From NCBI RefSeq assembly GCF_905220365.1, contig NC_061136.1:816001-880000 (forward strand): a stretch of DNA of 64,000 nucleotides, read 5' to 3'. Within the stretch, counting starts at the first letter, position 1. Every line of letters starts with the position of its first letter. The translations under genes were made by a program, and so were the position numbers. The stretch comes from Vanessa cardui (taxonomy: Eukaryota > Arthropoda > Insecta > Lepidoptera > Nymphalidae). Under the pieces are notes generated by a model. That model did not search any database. It was not told the origin of the DNA and saw only the letters and a program-made list of their open reading frames with translations. Positions 48,901 through 58,862 of the stretch are shown piece by piece.

Positions 48901-51900
48901 ACGATACGAGAAGAATAAAATGAAATCATAAAATACATCAGTTAGTTTTTTTCTTTAATTTTAGATTAGTAGTTGCGCGCGGCTTCGCACGGTTTTAGGC
49001 TCTACTTTCTTGGAGTTTAAGTTTGCTTCATACCAAATTTCATCATATTCGGTTCAGCGGATTGGTCGTAAATGAGCGACTGACAGACAATAGACAAACA
49101 TACAGACAGAGTTAGTTAGTTGTCTGTGAGAGGTCGCTATAAGCGATAAGACCGCCTTTGCGTACTATGTATTTAATGTTTTGTATTTCCCATATAGTTC
49201 CATGTATTGTCCAATGATGTATTTTAATCGAGCTCATTCGCCAATCAAACGGTAGCCACAATACTAATTGATATTACTTAACAGTAAAGTACTAATTGCT
49301 AAGTAGTTATCCTTTTCCTTCAATTGATTTATTGAGGCATGTTAATTAATAAGTACAATTAAATTATAAATACAGATATATCCTGCACATTTACAATTAA
49401 CTTAAATAATTAATAAAAAATTACACCGACTTCAAATTTAGAAACAGCTAGTGAACTAGAAATAAACAAATCTATGAAACTACTAGACCGATTTTAATTA
49501 AACTTACACGATTCCCTAATTTGAACCTAACTTAGATTATAAACTATCATCTCAATAAGATTTTTAGTTCTTTTTTTGTTTTTTTTTTATGGTATAGGTT
49601 TGGCGGACGAGCATATGGGCCACCTGATGATAACATGATCACCATCACCCATAGACAATGACGCTGTGAGAAATACTAACTATTCTAGAACTAAGATGTT
49701 ATGTCCCTTGTGCCTGTAGTTACACTGGCTCACTTACCCTTCAAACCAGAACACAACTATACTGAGTACTGTTATTTGGCGATAGAATAACTAATGAGTG
49801 GGTGGTACCTACCCAGACGGGCTAGCACAAAGCCCTACCTCCAAGCAGAGTTGTAGAGAATTTCGTGGACAAAATTACAAACATACACTAACGAATTTAA
49901 GCACTCGTACTTGGAAGCCTATGTGGATCATCTTACTCAAATATAATTAAATTCTAACAATATTACATACTTGTTGAACTGATAACCTCCTTTTTTAAAA
50001 GTCGGTTACGAACGGAAAACAAACGCGCTCTTTGCATTGATGTAATCTTACATTTAAAGTTTTTTTTTCATATACATTAACACATTATTATACTATCTTA
50101 AGATCTATTAAATAATAAGTAATTAATTTGCACTAAAGTATTTAATTTATATTGTATAATTAACATGCGTGTTTTTTTAATTGCATTTCCGCGTTATATA
50201 TTTAAATAACGAGATATTTAAATGTATACATAACGAGGGTATGAAATAATAAAATACCGTTTTAAATTTCGAAACGCCCTTGCTTATGAACTTGTGCAAA
50301 ACAATTTTAAAAGGTATAATTACTTAAATTTTTGCACGATAAGCGAATATTGCGATGTAACCAGTAAGATGTCGTGGATACATTCTTTACTTAACCTTCA
50401 AACGGAATATTTTCGCGCTTTAATATTTTTAATCTTTTAGTATTTGTTTTTTTTTTTTAATATTCGTATTATTTGGCGAACGTATGACAGTATTCTTTTT
50501 AAATATTTTTTTATGTAAATTGCTGCTATTTATTTCGGACTAATTATAATAGTTTCACAAATATTATATGTATATGTAAGTTGTTACTGAAATAACTTGA
50601 TGCGCAGGATTTGTTTAAGCTGGTAAATTAAGTATGTAGTGAGTTAGTAAGATATAATGTATTAAGAAAAGGGCTCTTTTCTTTTAAGGATTATAATTGG
50701 AGTTGCGCTGCTCCAATGTAATTTTAGTGACTTGTCGTTCACTGTATTTAATATCCAAAACCCTGGATATCATGGTAAGCGGTTGATCCTGCTCCTAATC
50801 TTCTTTCTGATATAGCAATACCGCAATGACGGTGTAACTGTTAACCATTTCTTACATCGCCATGCACCACAAATATTGGAGGTCATCAAATAAACCTTTG
50901 CTATAACTTTAATTAAATATTATTAAAAAAAAAAAAAAAAAACAAAAATAATTTATTTACGCATGTTAAGGTCATGACAGTTTAATATAACCTCAATGCT
51001 TGTCCACATTCTTTAAACATGTAGCTAGTATTACGGTATGCGAGGATATCTTCCGAAATATTTATTTTATCTGAAGGATTACAATTGGATTAATTAATCC
51101 ATAATACTTACATATATATAATTATTTACTTGTATTGTTTTAATTGTAATATTAATAATCTTCTGAACAATATATAATACAGTTCATGATATATTTCCGG
51201 TAGTAGTCGATTGCCATCCCCTTGGGATATGATTGCGTACCTTTGTTAACACCCTTGTGCATAATATAATATACATAATATCGATGCATAATCGGAAGAC
51301 CATATGAATATCATACCTTAGTATAATCATAATTAACTGAATTACGAGTACTGGAGTAAAAATTTATAAATGTAATTAATCATAAAGACATCTGCTCATT
51401 TTAAAAAGAGTTTGCAGCTTACTATATATTATTTATTGCTTCAATAATAAAACTAAAATTGTGAAATTTAGTACACCAAATGTACAAAATGTAAAAGCCG
51501 ATGCAATCATCAACGGGGAATCGATGGATCCAATTGATTATGCTGAGTTTCTTGGCCTTACTGTTAATGCCAAGTTGCAATGGGGCCCCCATATTAACGG
51601 ATTGGCGAGTAGACTGAGTTCTGCGGCATTCGCGGTCAAAAAAATTAGATTATGTACCGATGTTGATATAGCTCGCTTAGTATATTTCAGTTACTTTCAT
51701 AGTATAATGTCAAACGGTATTGTGCTGTGGGGCAACGCAGCCGCTATCCATACCATATTTGTGCTACAGAAGAGGGCTATTCGCGCAATCTATAACCTAG
51801 GAGCTAAAGAATAGTTAAGGAATAAATTTAAAGAAATCAAGATATTGACTGTTGCTTATCAAAATATATTCTGCAATGTTATGTATGTACGAAAAAATAT

Positions 51901-52902
51901 TAATGATTTCATGAGTCAGTCACATCCAATCAGTCCATCTAATCAAGCTCAAATATTGTTTTACAGAATTAATCATGCTCATGATTATTAATTCTATAAT
52001 AAGAAATGGCCTATGCCATTTTTCATATGTTATTTTGAAGTGGATTAGCAAGAAATAATAAAATACATGTTTCAGCGGTTCGCAATACATTTGCGCAAGA
52101 TCCTGCAACACGTAAATCAAATATTGATTATTGTTTGTAATAGATATTGCAATATAGTTAGTGTAACGGAAGAATATCACTTCAATTATAAAAAATATTT
52201 AGCTATATTAAGAGATCTTTAAATAATATTGGTTTTTCCTTGCACAATATCAAATTTGATATCCTGACTCCGAAAGAATAGGGAACCAAATAATAAAGGA
52301 TTCTATGGTTGTTTGCTCGAGATGAGTTATAAATACAAATTAAGCACATATATATAGTGGTGCTTGCCTGGGTTTGAACTCGAAATCATCGGTTAAGATG
52401 CACGCGTTCTAACCACTAGGCCGTCTCGGCTCACCAGCAATATTGAGGCGTTAAAGAACTAACATTACAGATATATAAAAGTAACAACTGAGTTATTACA
52501 TCTCCTTTTAAGAGGAAGAGGAGGTACATTAGTCTTTTGAGAAGTTATATAACTTATTCCAAATTTCAATGAGGCAATTTGGCAAAATTTTCATCCGCCA
52601 TATATTATGAAATTTCCTGTTTTCTTAACCAAAAATGAAATAAACTATGATCATATGAAATTTATGCAATAATCAGCTTAGATTTAAGGAACTGGGCTCT
52701 TTGAATAAGTATTTCAACTAACATATGTATGATTCTTTTTCAGGACAAACACACAGGTGACTCAAAATCAGCGCACGAAATCCGTGACGGTGGAAATGTC
52801 CGGGGATACTACTCGTTCGTCGACTCTGACGGCAAACAGCGCACCGTACACTACACGGCTGATGACAAACTGGGCTTCAGAGCAGATGTGCAACGCACGT
52901 AA
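36950..52902 (+). CDS. Cuticular protein with C-terminal R&R (RR-2-like) chitin-binding domain, three exons
   Basis: Seen: join(36950-36964, 41621-42247, 52744-52902) gives one open frame of 266 codons plus TAA. Both introns are phase 0, with donors GTGAGT and GTAAGT and acceptors ttccttccag and tttttcag. Residues 1-15 (MWRIFVLIISLIAHA) form a signal peptide, likely cut before Asp16. Residues 16-200 are Tyr/Pro/Asn-rich and not low complexity. Residues about 205-263 form the R&R domain, with G235-x8-G244-x6-Y251-x-A253 and a final GF (258-259); HTGD, IRDG and YTAD are RR-2-like signatures. The protein ends right after the domain. Known of the family: R&R proteins are secreted by epidermis and bind chitin fibres in the cuticle, and CPR genes often carry an intron inside the signal peptide, as here. 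Inferred: a structural exo- or endocuticle protein. The exact orthologue is not identified, so no symbol is given. Confidence 0.93.
37174..37182 (+). promoter_or_regulatory. FTZ-F1-type nuclear receptor site in intron 1
   Basis: TCAAGGTCA matches the monomer consensus YCAAGGYCR exactly, about 210 bp into intron 1. Beta-FTZ-F1 is known to control several silkworm cuticular protein genes, which makes the position plausible. A 9-mer with degeneracy can also occur by chance. Confidence 0.35.
38444..38752 (+). repeat. SINE family A copy, full length, in intron 1
   Basis: gatgagatggcccagtggtt A-box head, cagttcaaaac in place of the B box, body to cagcagtgggaaacttacagg, (ttactt)n tail. Sense to the host gene. 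Confidence 0.85.
38965..39085 (+). repeat. Helitron-like non-autonomous fragment in intron 1
   Basis: tactgatattataaatgcgac, gctctttcacggccaaacta, gaaccgaatttgatgaaat; the 3' end is lost. Confidence 0.6.
39545..39794 (+). repeat. Helitron-like element with hairpin and CTAG 3' end, in intron 1
   Basis: ctctgtccctatatccctt, ctcaacggattttgatgagg, gattcgagaggaaggttttt, then the GC-rich terminus ccgtgcgaagccggggcggg, a short stem-loop, ending TCGCTAG (39788-39794) before T. A hairpin just before CTRR and insertion before T are Helitron hallmarks. Confidence 0.75.
41231..41490 (+). repeat. Family-B SINE-like copy just upstream of exon 2
   Basis: ctggtggtagggctttgcg, cctatatagatacccattcatc, attgttgtattccggtttc; diverged 3' half. 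It ends about 130 bp before the exon 2 acceptor. Confidence 0.65.
41621..42247 (+). CDS. Exon 2 of the cuticular protein gene
   Basis: 209 codons without a stop, bounded by a pyrimidine-rich acceptor (ttccttccag) and a consensus donor (GTAAGT at 42248). It encodes residues 6-214: the rest of the signal peptide, the central region, and the opening of the R&R domain (FDPNPRYSFSYGVH). The domain continues in frame in exon 3, which supports the join. Codon use is clearly more GC-rich than the surrounding intron. A family-B SINE-like copy ends about 130 bp before the acceptor, and a family-A SINE starts about 40 bp after the donor. Confidence 0.93.
42286..42492 (-). repeat. SINE family A copy, partly deleted
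   Basis: Antisense: agctgtaaacttcccaccac, accacgcagcttc, gcaagtttcctcacgatg, atggtgcttgcctgaatatc, then a truncated head (ccatctcgactcacc). Confidence 0.75.
43862..44092 (-). repeat. Family-B SINE-like remnant
   Basis: ggccattgggctacaatggt, atcagtgctgtaagagatat, gctgtttagcggtataatat, aaagctctaccaac; very diverged. Confidence 0.5.
44270..44470 (+). repeat. SINE-like family E fragment
   Basis: acaagtttgtgggcaaacac, then aagttcagacgcaggaataac, tttatgtgttttttcgagat. It shares blocks with 16293-16715 and 32428-32530. Confidence 0.45.
45985..46205 (+). repeat. Helitron-like element, hairpin-ended subfamily
   Basis: gatgtatgtatgtttgttac, tactgaacggattttacag, ending in acccgtgcgaaaccagtgtg with GGTCGTTAG, a weakened version of the 39545 terminus. 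Confidence 0.65.
46224..46273. other. Perfect 22-bp hairpin in intron 2
   Basis: Bases 46224-46245 (gaagtcaaaatt.. to ..aagcc) are the exact reverse complement of 46252-46273, with a 6-nt loop TGGTTT. No mismatch or bulge. See findings. Confidence 0.92.
46574..46878 (-). mobile_element. SINE family A, complete insertion with 15-bp target duplication
   Basis: Full-length antisense copy: (CAA)n tail at the left, cagcctgtaaattcccactg body, B box on the - strand GGGTTCAAACC, A-box head at the right end (gagatggcccagtggtt on the - strand). Identical CTAATCCGATCAACA flanks lie at 46559-46573 and 46879-46893. The best-defined member of the family in the window. Confidence 0.93.
47223..47330 (-). 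repeat. LINE 3'-end family F fragment
   Basis: attcaaatcaaatcaaaataaac, ttattcaagtgggctttta, aattaagtgaagccaccacc; antisense. Confidence 0.7.
48962..49120 (-). repeat. Helitron-like non-autonomous fragment
   Basis: agtagttgcgcgcggcttcg terminus (antisense hairpin), tttcttggagtttaagtttgc, ttcggttcagcggattggtc. Confidence 0.65.
49125..49220 (+). repeat. LINE 3'-tail fragment, probably RTE-type
   Basis: gtgagaggtcgctataagcg, ataagaccgcctttgcgta followed by a T-rich stretch. The motif is common at LINE tails in moths and butterflies (from memory, not searched). Confidence 0.4.
49588..49846 (-). repeat. Family-B SINE-like copy
   Basis: tttatggtataggtttggcgg, gggccacctgatgataacat, acttacccttcaaaccagaa, aagccctacctccaag; antisense, with ~40 bp missing near 49685. 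Confidence 0.8.
50765..50890 (-). repeat. Family-B SINE-like remnant
   Basis: catggtaagcggttgatcc, acggtgtaactgttaaccat, cttacatcgccatgcaccac; old. An 18-base A run (50925-50942) lies nearby. Confidence 0.4.
51461..51960 (+). pseudogene. CR1/jockey-type LINE RT fragment in intron 2
   Basis: An open frame of 117 codons (51461-51814) gives DYAEFLGLTVNAKLQWGPHI, LASRLSSAAFAVKKIRLCTD and FVLQKRAIRAIYNLG, the thumb/C-terminal region after the RT catalytic core. A stop follows, and then ILTVAYQNIFCNVMYVRKNI continues in the same frame. The catalytic core is absent. Sense to the host gene. Confidence 0.85.
52316..52436 (-). repeat. SINE family A head-only fragment, 310 bp before exon 3
   Basis: gagatgagttataaatac, gtgcttgcctgggtttgaac, gcgttctaaccactaggcc, ctcggctcacc. 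Head and B box remain; the body is missing. Confidence 0.8.
52744..52902 (+). CDS. Exon 3 (terminal) of the cuticular protein gene, R&R domain
   Basis: Starts DKHTGDSKSAHEIRDGG and ends GFRADVQRT followed by TAA at 52900-52902, giving 52 residues (215-266). The order HTGD..S.HE.RDG, then G-Y-Y-S, then D-G-x-x-R-T-V-x-Y-T-A-D, then GF is the C-terminal two thirds of the extended R&R consensus. The exon is preceded by a polypyrimidine run and CAG. A longer open frame overlapping it in another register is only a shadow. Confidence 0.93.
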   Translation, partial: DKHTGDSKSAHEIRDGGNVRGYYSFVDSDGKQRTVHYTADDKLGFRADVQRT

Positions 52903-52920
52903 TCTCAACAACACAATAGA

Positions 52921-53091
52921 AATAAAGAGGAGGTGTCTTGGGACATACAGTTGGAACGAAGTTGCTTTCGCTATTTATTATGTATTCAATAAGACAAATG
53001 AGACGGAGCACTATTTTTTCTACACCAATAAACACATACCTTAGTCATGTTCAAGAAAGAGATGAAAAATATTTTATAAAATCACAATAAA
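52921..53091 (+). terminator. Candidate polyadenylation signals of the cuticular protein gene
   Basis: AATAAA occurs at 52921-52926 (19 nt after the stop), 53027-53032 and 53086-53091. The first would leave a very short 3' UTR, so the second or third seems more likely. Which one is used cannot be told from sequence. Confidence 0.45.
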
Positions 53092-53099
53092 AAGAGAGT

Positions 53100-53520
53100 G
53101 AGGGAGAAGGGTTACTCCTTTTCTGTGTCAAGTTCACTTTGATGTGATTTGAATATCCAAACATCACCATCACCGTGGCAATCTGTATTGACCTTCTAAT
53201 AGACGTATGCCACTTATCTTTATTGGTCCACTTATCACTAATACCATATCAATAATTCTCCAGCTGTTCTAGCAGACGCTTCGCCGACGAGCTGCTAGTC
53301 TGCCCACCGATCCTACCATAAACCTTTGATCACCACTCTGATGACCTTAGATTACTTTCCATCCATTACCCTTATGTAGTACTGGATTTCCTCCAATCAT
53401 TTTCATGCCTTACATCTCTTATTCACTGGCAGAATGTTTAAATAGCAATCTTCGATAATTTATTAATTCGACATTGCGTTTTACTTTTATCTAACATCAC
53501 AATTAATATATACCACATTC
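53100..53520. other. Downstream flank of the cuticle gene
   Basis: Pyrimidine-rich mixed-composition DNA (gcagacgcttcgccgacgag). No repeat match in the window and no supported frame. Confidence 0.3.
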
Positions 53521-53522
53521 AA

Positions 53523-53672
53523 ACAAATCAAAATCAAATCAAATCAAAATAAACTTTATTCAACTATACTTTTACAAAAACTTTTGGATCGTTATTTTAC
53601 AATTAAGTGAAACTACCACCGGTTCGGAAAGTAGATTCTAACGAGAAGAACCGGCAAAAAAAAAAAACAACT
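53523..53672 (-). repeat. LINE 3'-end family F copy
   Basis: atcaaaatcaaatcaaatc tail, aataaactttattcaac, ccaccggttcggaaagtag, cgagaagaaccggc; antisense. Confidence 0.75.
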
Positions 53673-53917
53673 ATCTAAAACACCTTGAACACCATAAGTA
53701 TGCAAAACGATATCTTAGCTGTTTTTATATAAATATCGTTCAAACATGTATGTATATAGTAAATATATAAGTATATATAGTATTACCAGTCGAATCTTAT
53801 ACATATCGTTGTTTAATATCAAAAAGGTATAGGAATATATTTCAAATCATCTGCGTTTTAACAAAAGCGTATAAGAGTAACAAATCAATAGGTATACTAA
53901 AGCATGTTATGTTGTCA

Positions 53918-54010
53918 TCAGTAAGCCAGTCCATAGGTTATTGGCGATGGCATTGGCAATGTAAGGAATGGTTAACTTTTCTTATAGCTCCATTGTCTGT
54001 GGGCGGTGTC
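53918..54010 (+). repeat. Family-B SINE-like 3' fragment
   Basis: ggcaatgtaaggaatggttaac, cattgtctgtgggcggtg. Confidence 0.5.
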
Positions 54011-54552
54011 GAATACTTTTGTTTCATCCTCTTTTCATCACATCATCTTAATATGTAATTTCATAGATCGTAACCGCTCTTCTCTTTCTCCCTCTCTTCT
54101 CTTTCCAGCCAAAAACCTTATGCAAAGAAATATTTATCCTTATATTTATATGTCATTTCATTGTAATATTTCAATATATATTTCAATATATATAACAAGC
54201 ATCCGTCGTTCATACACCTCTGTTAGATAGTATGTGATAAATCAGGGCATAAGCATTCTCTATTTCAAATCCAGCCCGTCCACCTATTTTTACGTGTGTA
54301 ATAATAAACAACCAAACATACAGACGCTTACATTTATCATATTAGTAGGATATTGTGATACGACATTAAATGGCGCTAAAAATCAATGTATTCTATACAT
54401 CCGTCATACATTCATTAAATAGCGGTAACACTTACGCCTTTGAAGAGTACTTCACTACACAAATACTATAGTTAATTTTAGCTGATGCCAATGGCTGGAA
54501 ATAAATAAACAATTTTGACGTTGAATTGAATTATAATTATCAATTAAATACG
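54011..54552. other. AT-rich intergenic DNA
   Basis: No gene recognised. Short near-repeats (tttcaatatatattt) lie at 54165-54190. Confidence 0.35.
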
Positions 54553-54690
54553 TGGAATCAATCAATCAATCAATCCGCCCATTTTCTTCCACTGCTGGAC
54601 ATATGCCTCTCCTATTGCACGCCACTGTGATCGTTCTTAGGCTACTCGCATCCAGCTCCTGCCTGCCGTCTTGCGTAAATCGTTAATACG
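54553..54690 (-). repeat. LINE 3' tail with (AATC)n, antisense, probably RTE-type
   Basis: (aatc)n, cttccactgctggacatatg, cctctcctattgcacgcc, ggctactcgcatccagctcc: the reverse complement of 26130-26250. Confidence 0.65.
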
Positions 54691-55700
54691 TGGAAAAATT
54701 GCAGCTAACATCGAAATTGTTAAATTGCAACAATGCAAGTGAAATTAAAGCAGATATAAGCAGTTAAACAGAATAGTGATACATTAATATATCAATCAAC
54801 TGTTTGTAATATAGTAAAGCAGTCATTAATATAACAGTACTCTCAGATTTACATACAACGGGTATGTTTGAGGTTTTTTTATCTTTAGTCCGTCTGCCAT
54901 TGAAATAGACAACGTAAGAAAATCAAAACAATTAATAATGATAACACATCCCGTAGGATTAAAAACTTATCTTCAATTACCGTGTATAATTATTTTATTT
55001 TATTTTCATATGATTTCGTAATACACGATCTTAAACAATACCTCATGATTATAGCTATAATGCATATATATGTATAAACTTTGCTGTTTTTATATTAGGT
55101 TAGTTATGTCGTATCATAAATAAGGTCATTTTTCTTGCAAATAAAAAAAAACTCTGGCTGGTGATTCGTTGGGATTTATTATAATATAGTATCAAATACA
55201 TATTTTTATAAATGAATTCAAATAATTTCCTTAAAATACGACGTAACTCTCCCTCCAACCTATAATTTTAATACAAAATCAAATTAAGTCTGGTTTTATT
55301 ATGTAAATATAATAATTACTCAAGTTAAACTATGTTAAAATTGTCTCATTTACAAATATAATATTTACTTAAATATTTTTATAAACATTCTTATATAGTT
55401 TATAAGTAATTTTTAAATGTTTCTGTAATTTTAATTAAAACAAATAATTATCATCAATTAATGTTAGTTGAATCCATAAATATACAGTAATCTTATTGTT
55501 GTATCATTTTGTAAATAATTGTAAACTTTTGAAAGATAAGTGTTTTATGTTCGAAGCTCAGTTTCTTATTTTTGTAAAGCATGTTGTAAATATATTTAAT
55601 ACGCCTTAATGTTAAGAAAACTTTGATAATTTCTTAATAAATACTTAAAATAATCATGGTTTTATTATAATTTCTATTCTTTCTGATTAAACACCAAACT
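54691..55700. other. AT-rich intergenic DNA
   Basis: No feature recognised. Confidence 0.35.
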
Positions 55701-55710
55701 TCTACAACAA

Positions 55711-56019
55711 CCAACAACAACAGTAGTCTGTAAATATCCCACTGCTGGGCTAAGTCCTCCTCTGCCTTTGAGAAAGGTTCGAAACATATTGCACCACGCT
55801 GATCCAACGCGGGTTGGTGGAATACACATGTGGCAGAATTTCTATTAAATTAGTCACATAAATTTCCTCACGATGTTTTCCTTTACCGCCGAGGACAAGT
55901 TGGATTGTAAACACAAATTAAGCACATGGATATTTAGCGGTGCTTGCCTGGGTTTGAAGCCGCAATCGTCGGCTAAGATGCACGCGTTCTAACAAATGGG
56001 CCATCTCGGCTCTCAACTA
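55711..56019 (-). mobile_element. SINE family A copy, full length with short target duplication
   Basis: aacaacaacagtagtctgtaa tail, complete body, gtttgaagccgc in place of the B box, head aacaaatgggccatctcggc. CTACAACAA flanks both sides (55702-55710, 56020-56028). Confidence 0.85.
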
Positions 56020-56054
56020 CTACAACAAAGTTATATTTATGAGTATCTGCAAAA

Positions 56055-56335
56055 GCATATGTAGCATCGGCAAAATTTATAAAACCGAGCACATCCGAAT
56101 TAAGTAAGCTATCACAAAATTATCAATATTTATTTCTTATGTGAATATGATCTTTACGCAAACTCAATAACTTGTAATATCATATGAGCATTATATATTC
56201 GTCGACACGACACTGACCCGAGAATCTTTAGCGACGAATGGCGCGCCATTATAATGAGCTATTTCTAATGGTTGTATAAATCGGCAGTAATCGGTTTTGT
56301 TGTGCCGATGCTACATCTATGTTGTGTCGTACTTA
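56055..56335. mobile_element. MITE copy 2 (same family as 29363), left arm truncated
   Basis: Opposite orientation to copy 1: tgtagcatcggcaaaattta, accgagcacatccgaattaag, tatttatttcttatgtgaat, ggttgtataaatcggcag, ccgatgctacatctatgttg. The outer left inverted repeat is lost. Confidence 0.75.
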
Positions 56336-56547
56336 GATATGCCTGTAAGAATGTTGACTTGTTCCGCATAATTAAAAGTAGTTTTAATAACATGCTAAAT
56401 CAGTCAAGATCAATTAAATACATAATTATATTAAAAGATAATAATTATGATCCTTGTAAATACCTTTTTCCTTTTTTTTCATCATTACTATAGCACTTAC
56501 AGAATTAGACATTCACAATTTTTATCATTATCCTCATTATATAGTAT

Positions 56548-56700
56548 AAAACGAAGTCGCTTACCGCTGTCTGTCCCTATGTGTGCTTAGATCTTTAGAA
56601 TTACGCAACGGATTTTGATGCGGTTTTTATAATAGATGGGGTAATTATAGAAGTAAGGTTTTTATACATAATAAATATTGTAAAATAATATGAGGTGTAA
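56548..56700 (+). repeat. Helitron-like element fragment
   Basis: aacgaagtcgcttaccgctg, cgcaacggattttgatgcgg, tagaagtaaggtttttatac; resembles the 39545 subfamily. Confidence 0.6.
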
Positions 56701-57267
56701 AGTTATTTACTTCGAGCGATTTGACATTTGATTGACGGCCTCTTCATGTCATTCATGCGCAGTATAAAGTCACTATCATAAACATATTCATTACGCGCCA
56801 AAAAAGCTCTCCACAAATACTTCTTATTTTTTTACTGTAAACTAATCAATTGCAAAAACATACTGCCAGTGTTAAATTTTTACCATCTCATACTAGCTTT
56901 GTAAACCAGCCTATCACTCACACCGATAAGCCTTAATATAGGAATGTTGGAATTCGTTCAAATTTGGATTGTCCAATTCTTCACTCTGATCTCAATCCAA
57001 TATAAAACGTCTGGAATGTTCTAAAGCGTTCAGTAATATCAGTTCATCCCACTCCATCATCACATCAGGGACCCAATGGTCATCAATCAGGTTAGAATAT
57101 TTGCATAAGTTTATTTTGCCTATAAACTATGTCCAATAGTGTCCTTGCAAGTCCGTCTTCGGACGCAGCGAAATCATTACTTAAAATAATATCTAAATTT
57201 CTGACAAGACAACTAAAAAATCTGCTAGATATATGTGTACATTATAATATTTTGCTTTTTTTATTTA
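56701..57267. other. Intergenic, nothing recognised
   Basis: Mixed composition, no repeat partner found in the window. Confidence 0.3.
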
Positions 57268-57490
57268 AGAAGCTAATATAAGAAGCTAAAGCACTTGTGT
57301 TATGGAAAGGAAAATCAGAAGTAATGACGGTACGACAATTACCCAGACCCAAGACAACATAGGAAAGAACTAATAAAGAGCTCATTAGTATAGTTATATA
57401 GTTATATTCTACATCGACCCGGCTGGGAATCGAACCCGGGACCAAGGACCCATGAAAACCGGTGTACACATTACTCGACCACCGAGGTCG
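57268..57490 (-). repeat. SINE family C copy, intact head
   Basis: - strand head: gacctcggtggtcgagtaatg (A-box region) and GGGTTCGATTCCC (B box), then gatgtagaat and the family body ending near agaagctaaagcacttg. Confidence 0.82.
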
Positions 57491-58115
57491 TCAATTTAAT
57501 ATATATATTTTTTAACAATAATGAAACTGTATCACTGTGAGGGTTACTTAAAAAACCCCTCTTTTAAAAAATGGGTTAATACCGCATGTTCACTCAAAGT
57601 GTGAAAACGGAGTGGGTCTTCTTTATATACCTAATACGACGTCACCACATTTAAGGACCAAATTAGTTATGTCAAGGCTAAAATCTAAACCTTTTCCAAT
57701 ATCAATAACAGAATTAATAGAATACTATCAACAGCATGTAAATGTCAGCTATCATCACATTACAATTATTTATTAAAGGGAGCAAAACTACAAAGTTAAT
57801 GTAAACCCACAGTTGCAGATGCGCGGATCACACGTGGCTCACGTACATACCTTTACTTTCGCAAGTCTGACGCCGACACAATAGTTTCTCGTGGGGCTGT
57901 TATGTTTAAAGAAGTGCTTGATTGTCAAGGTTTTAACTTCATATGTCATTGTAGAATTAATACAGTCCTAGGTGCCTTATATTTTATTTCGTTAATTTTA
58001 TCAAACAGCAAATAATCTCAACAAAACAATGAAATAAGAAAGAACGAATATCAAAAGTATAAAACTTGTCCTTATTTCTAGCAAAGCAAATTATTATAAC
58101 AACTAAAAACTCTTT
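57491..58115. other. Intergenic, nothing recognised
   Basis: A GC-richer patch (gcagatgcgcggatcacacg, 57818-57900) has no recognisable coding signal. Confidence 0.3.
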
Positions 58116-58280
58116 TTTTTAATTGGTAAGGTAAACATATGAATCGGCCATCTAATGGGAATTGTCCATAACACCCATGAACACTAACCTATAATATTAA
58201 CTATTCTCTACAACATACCACCAAACTTGGGAGCTAAGATGTTATGTCCCTTTTGCCTGTCGCCTGCCGTAACACAAAAA
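58116..58280 (-). repeat. Family-B SINE-like remnant
   Basis: gaatcggccatctaatggga, ccataacacccatgaacac, gagctaagatgttatgtccc. Confidence 0.55.
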
Positions 58281-58862
58281 TAGCGAGTATTCTTTTTTGT
58301 GGCTTTTATTTGTGGCAAACAGGCACAGATTATTTCGCCAATGTCACGTGCGATGGAGAAGACACGGACACATCGGTTCAGTTGAGATTACATGCTCAAA
58401 TTAATTTTGAAGGCATAATAGCACTAGAAGAAATTGAAGACCCATAACCTAAAACAACACAATAATAATTACATAAAAAATGCATGCATAACAACAATTA
58501 CAAAATAATTTACAACTTAATCTTAATACGTTTAATATATTTACATAGAAATTTACAAAATGGACTAAACACAAACATTAGAAAACATAGAGTATTCTTT
58601 TCTACGATGTGATAAAAACTCCTGGAAGAAAAGGGCTAGCAATCAATTTTATTGAAAAAATTATAACGCCTGAAAAAATAATAAAGCAATTTACAAGATC
58701 TCATCAATGCAATATATAACAAGAATTAATAATTTTAGGAAGTCACTTCACATCTCACTCGGGAGTCATTGAAGTAATCGTTTTACGTTACATGCAAACG
58801 TTCGAGTAAGTAGGTAGTCCGATATGAACACTTCTGATGCCGTCAAAATGTACCCACAAACT
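58281..58862. other. Intergenic, nothing recognised
   Basis: AT-rich with an unsupported short frame. Confidence 0.3.

Larger units (their letters stand above)
42248..52743 (+). other. Intron 2 of the cuticular protein gene
   Basis: 10,496 bp, phase 0, splitting the R&R domain after YSFSYGVH. It contains SINE A copies (42286, 46574, 52316), family-B copies (43862, 49588, 50765), SINE E (44270), LINE tail F (47223), Helitron-like pieces (45985, 48962), a LINE RT fragment (51461) and a 22-bp hairpin (46224). Other stretches (42500-43860, 44500-45980, 47330-48960, 49850-50760, 50950-51450) are AT-rich with no gene recognised. A GC-richer patch with cgcacgcgcagagtgacgt and ctattggctg lies at 43515-43570. 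Confidence 0.88.

Noticed and set aside
52757..53044. 95-codon open frame overlapping exon 3
   Set aside because: It is in a different register from the R&R frame, has no family motif, and the exon 3 frame is strongly supported by domain and splice signals.
57405..57490. tRNA gene
   Set aside because: A and B box-like sequences are present, but the cloverleaf cannot be completed and the sequence continues into a repeated SINE body (also at 13385 and 30055).
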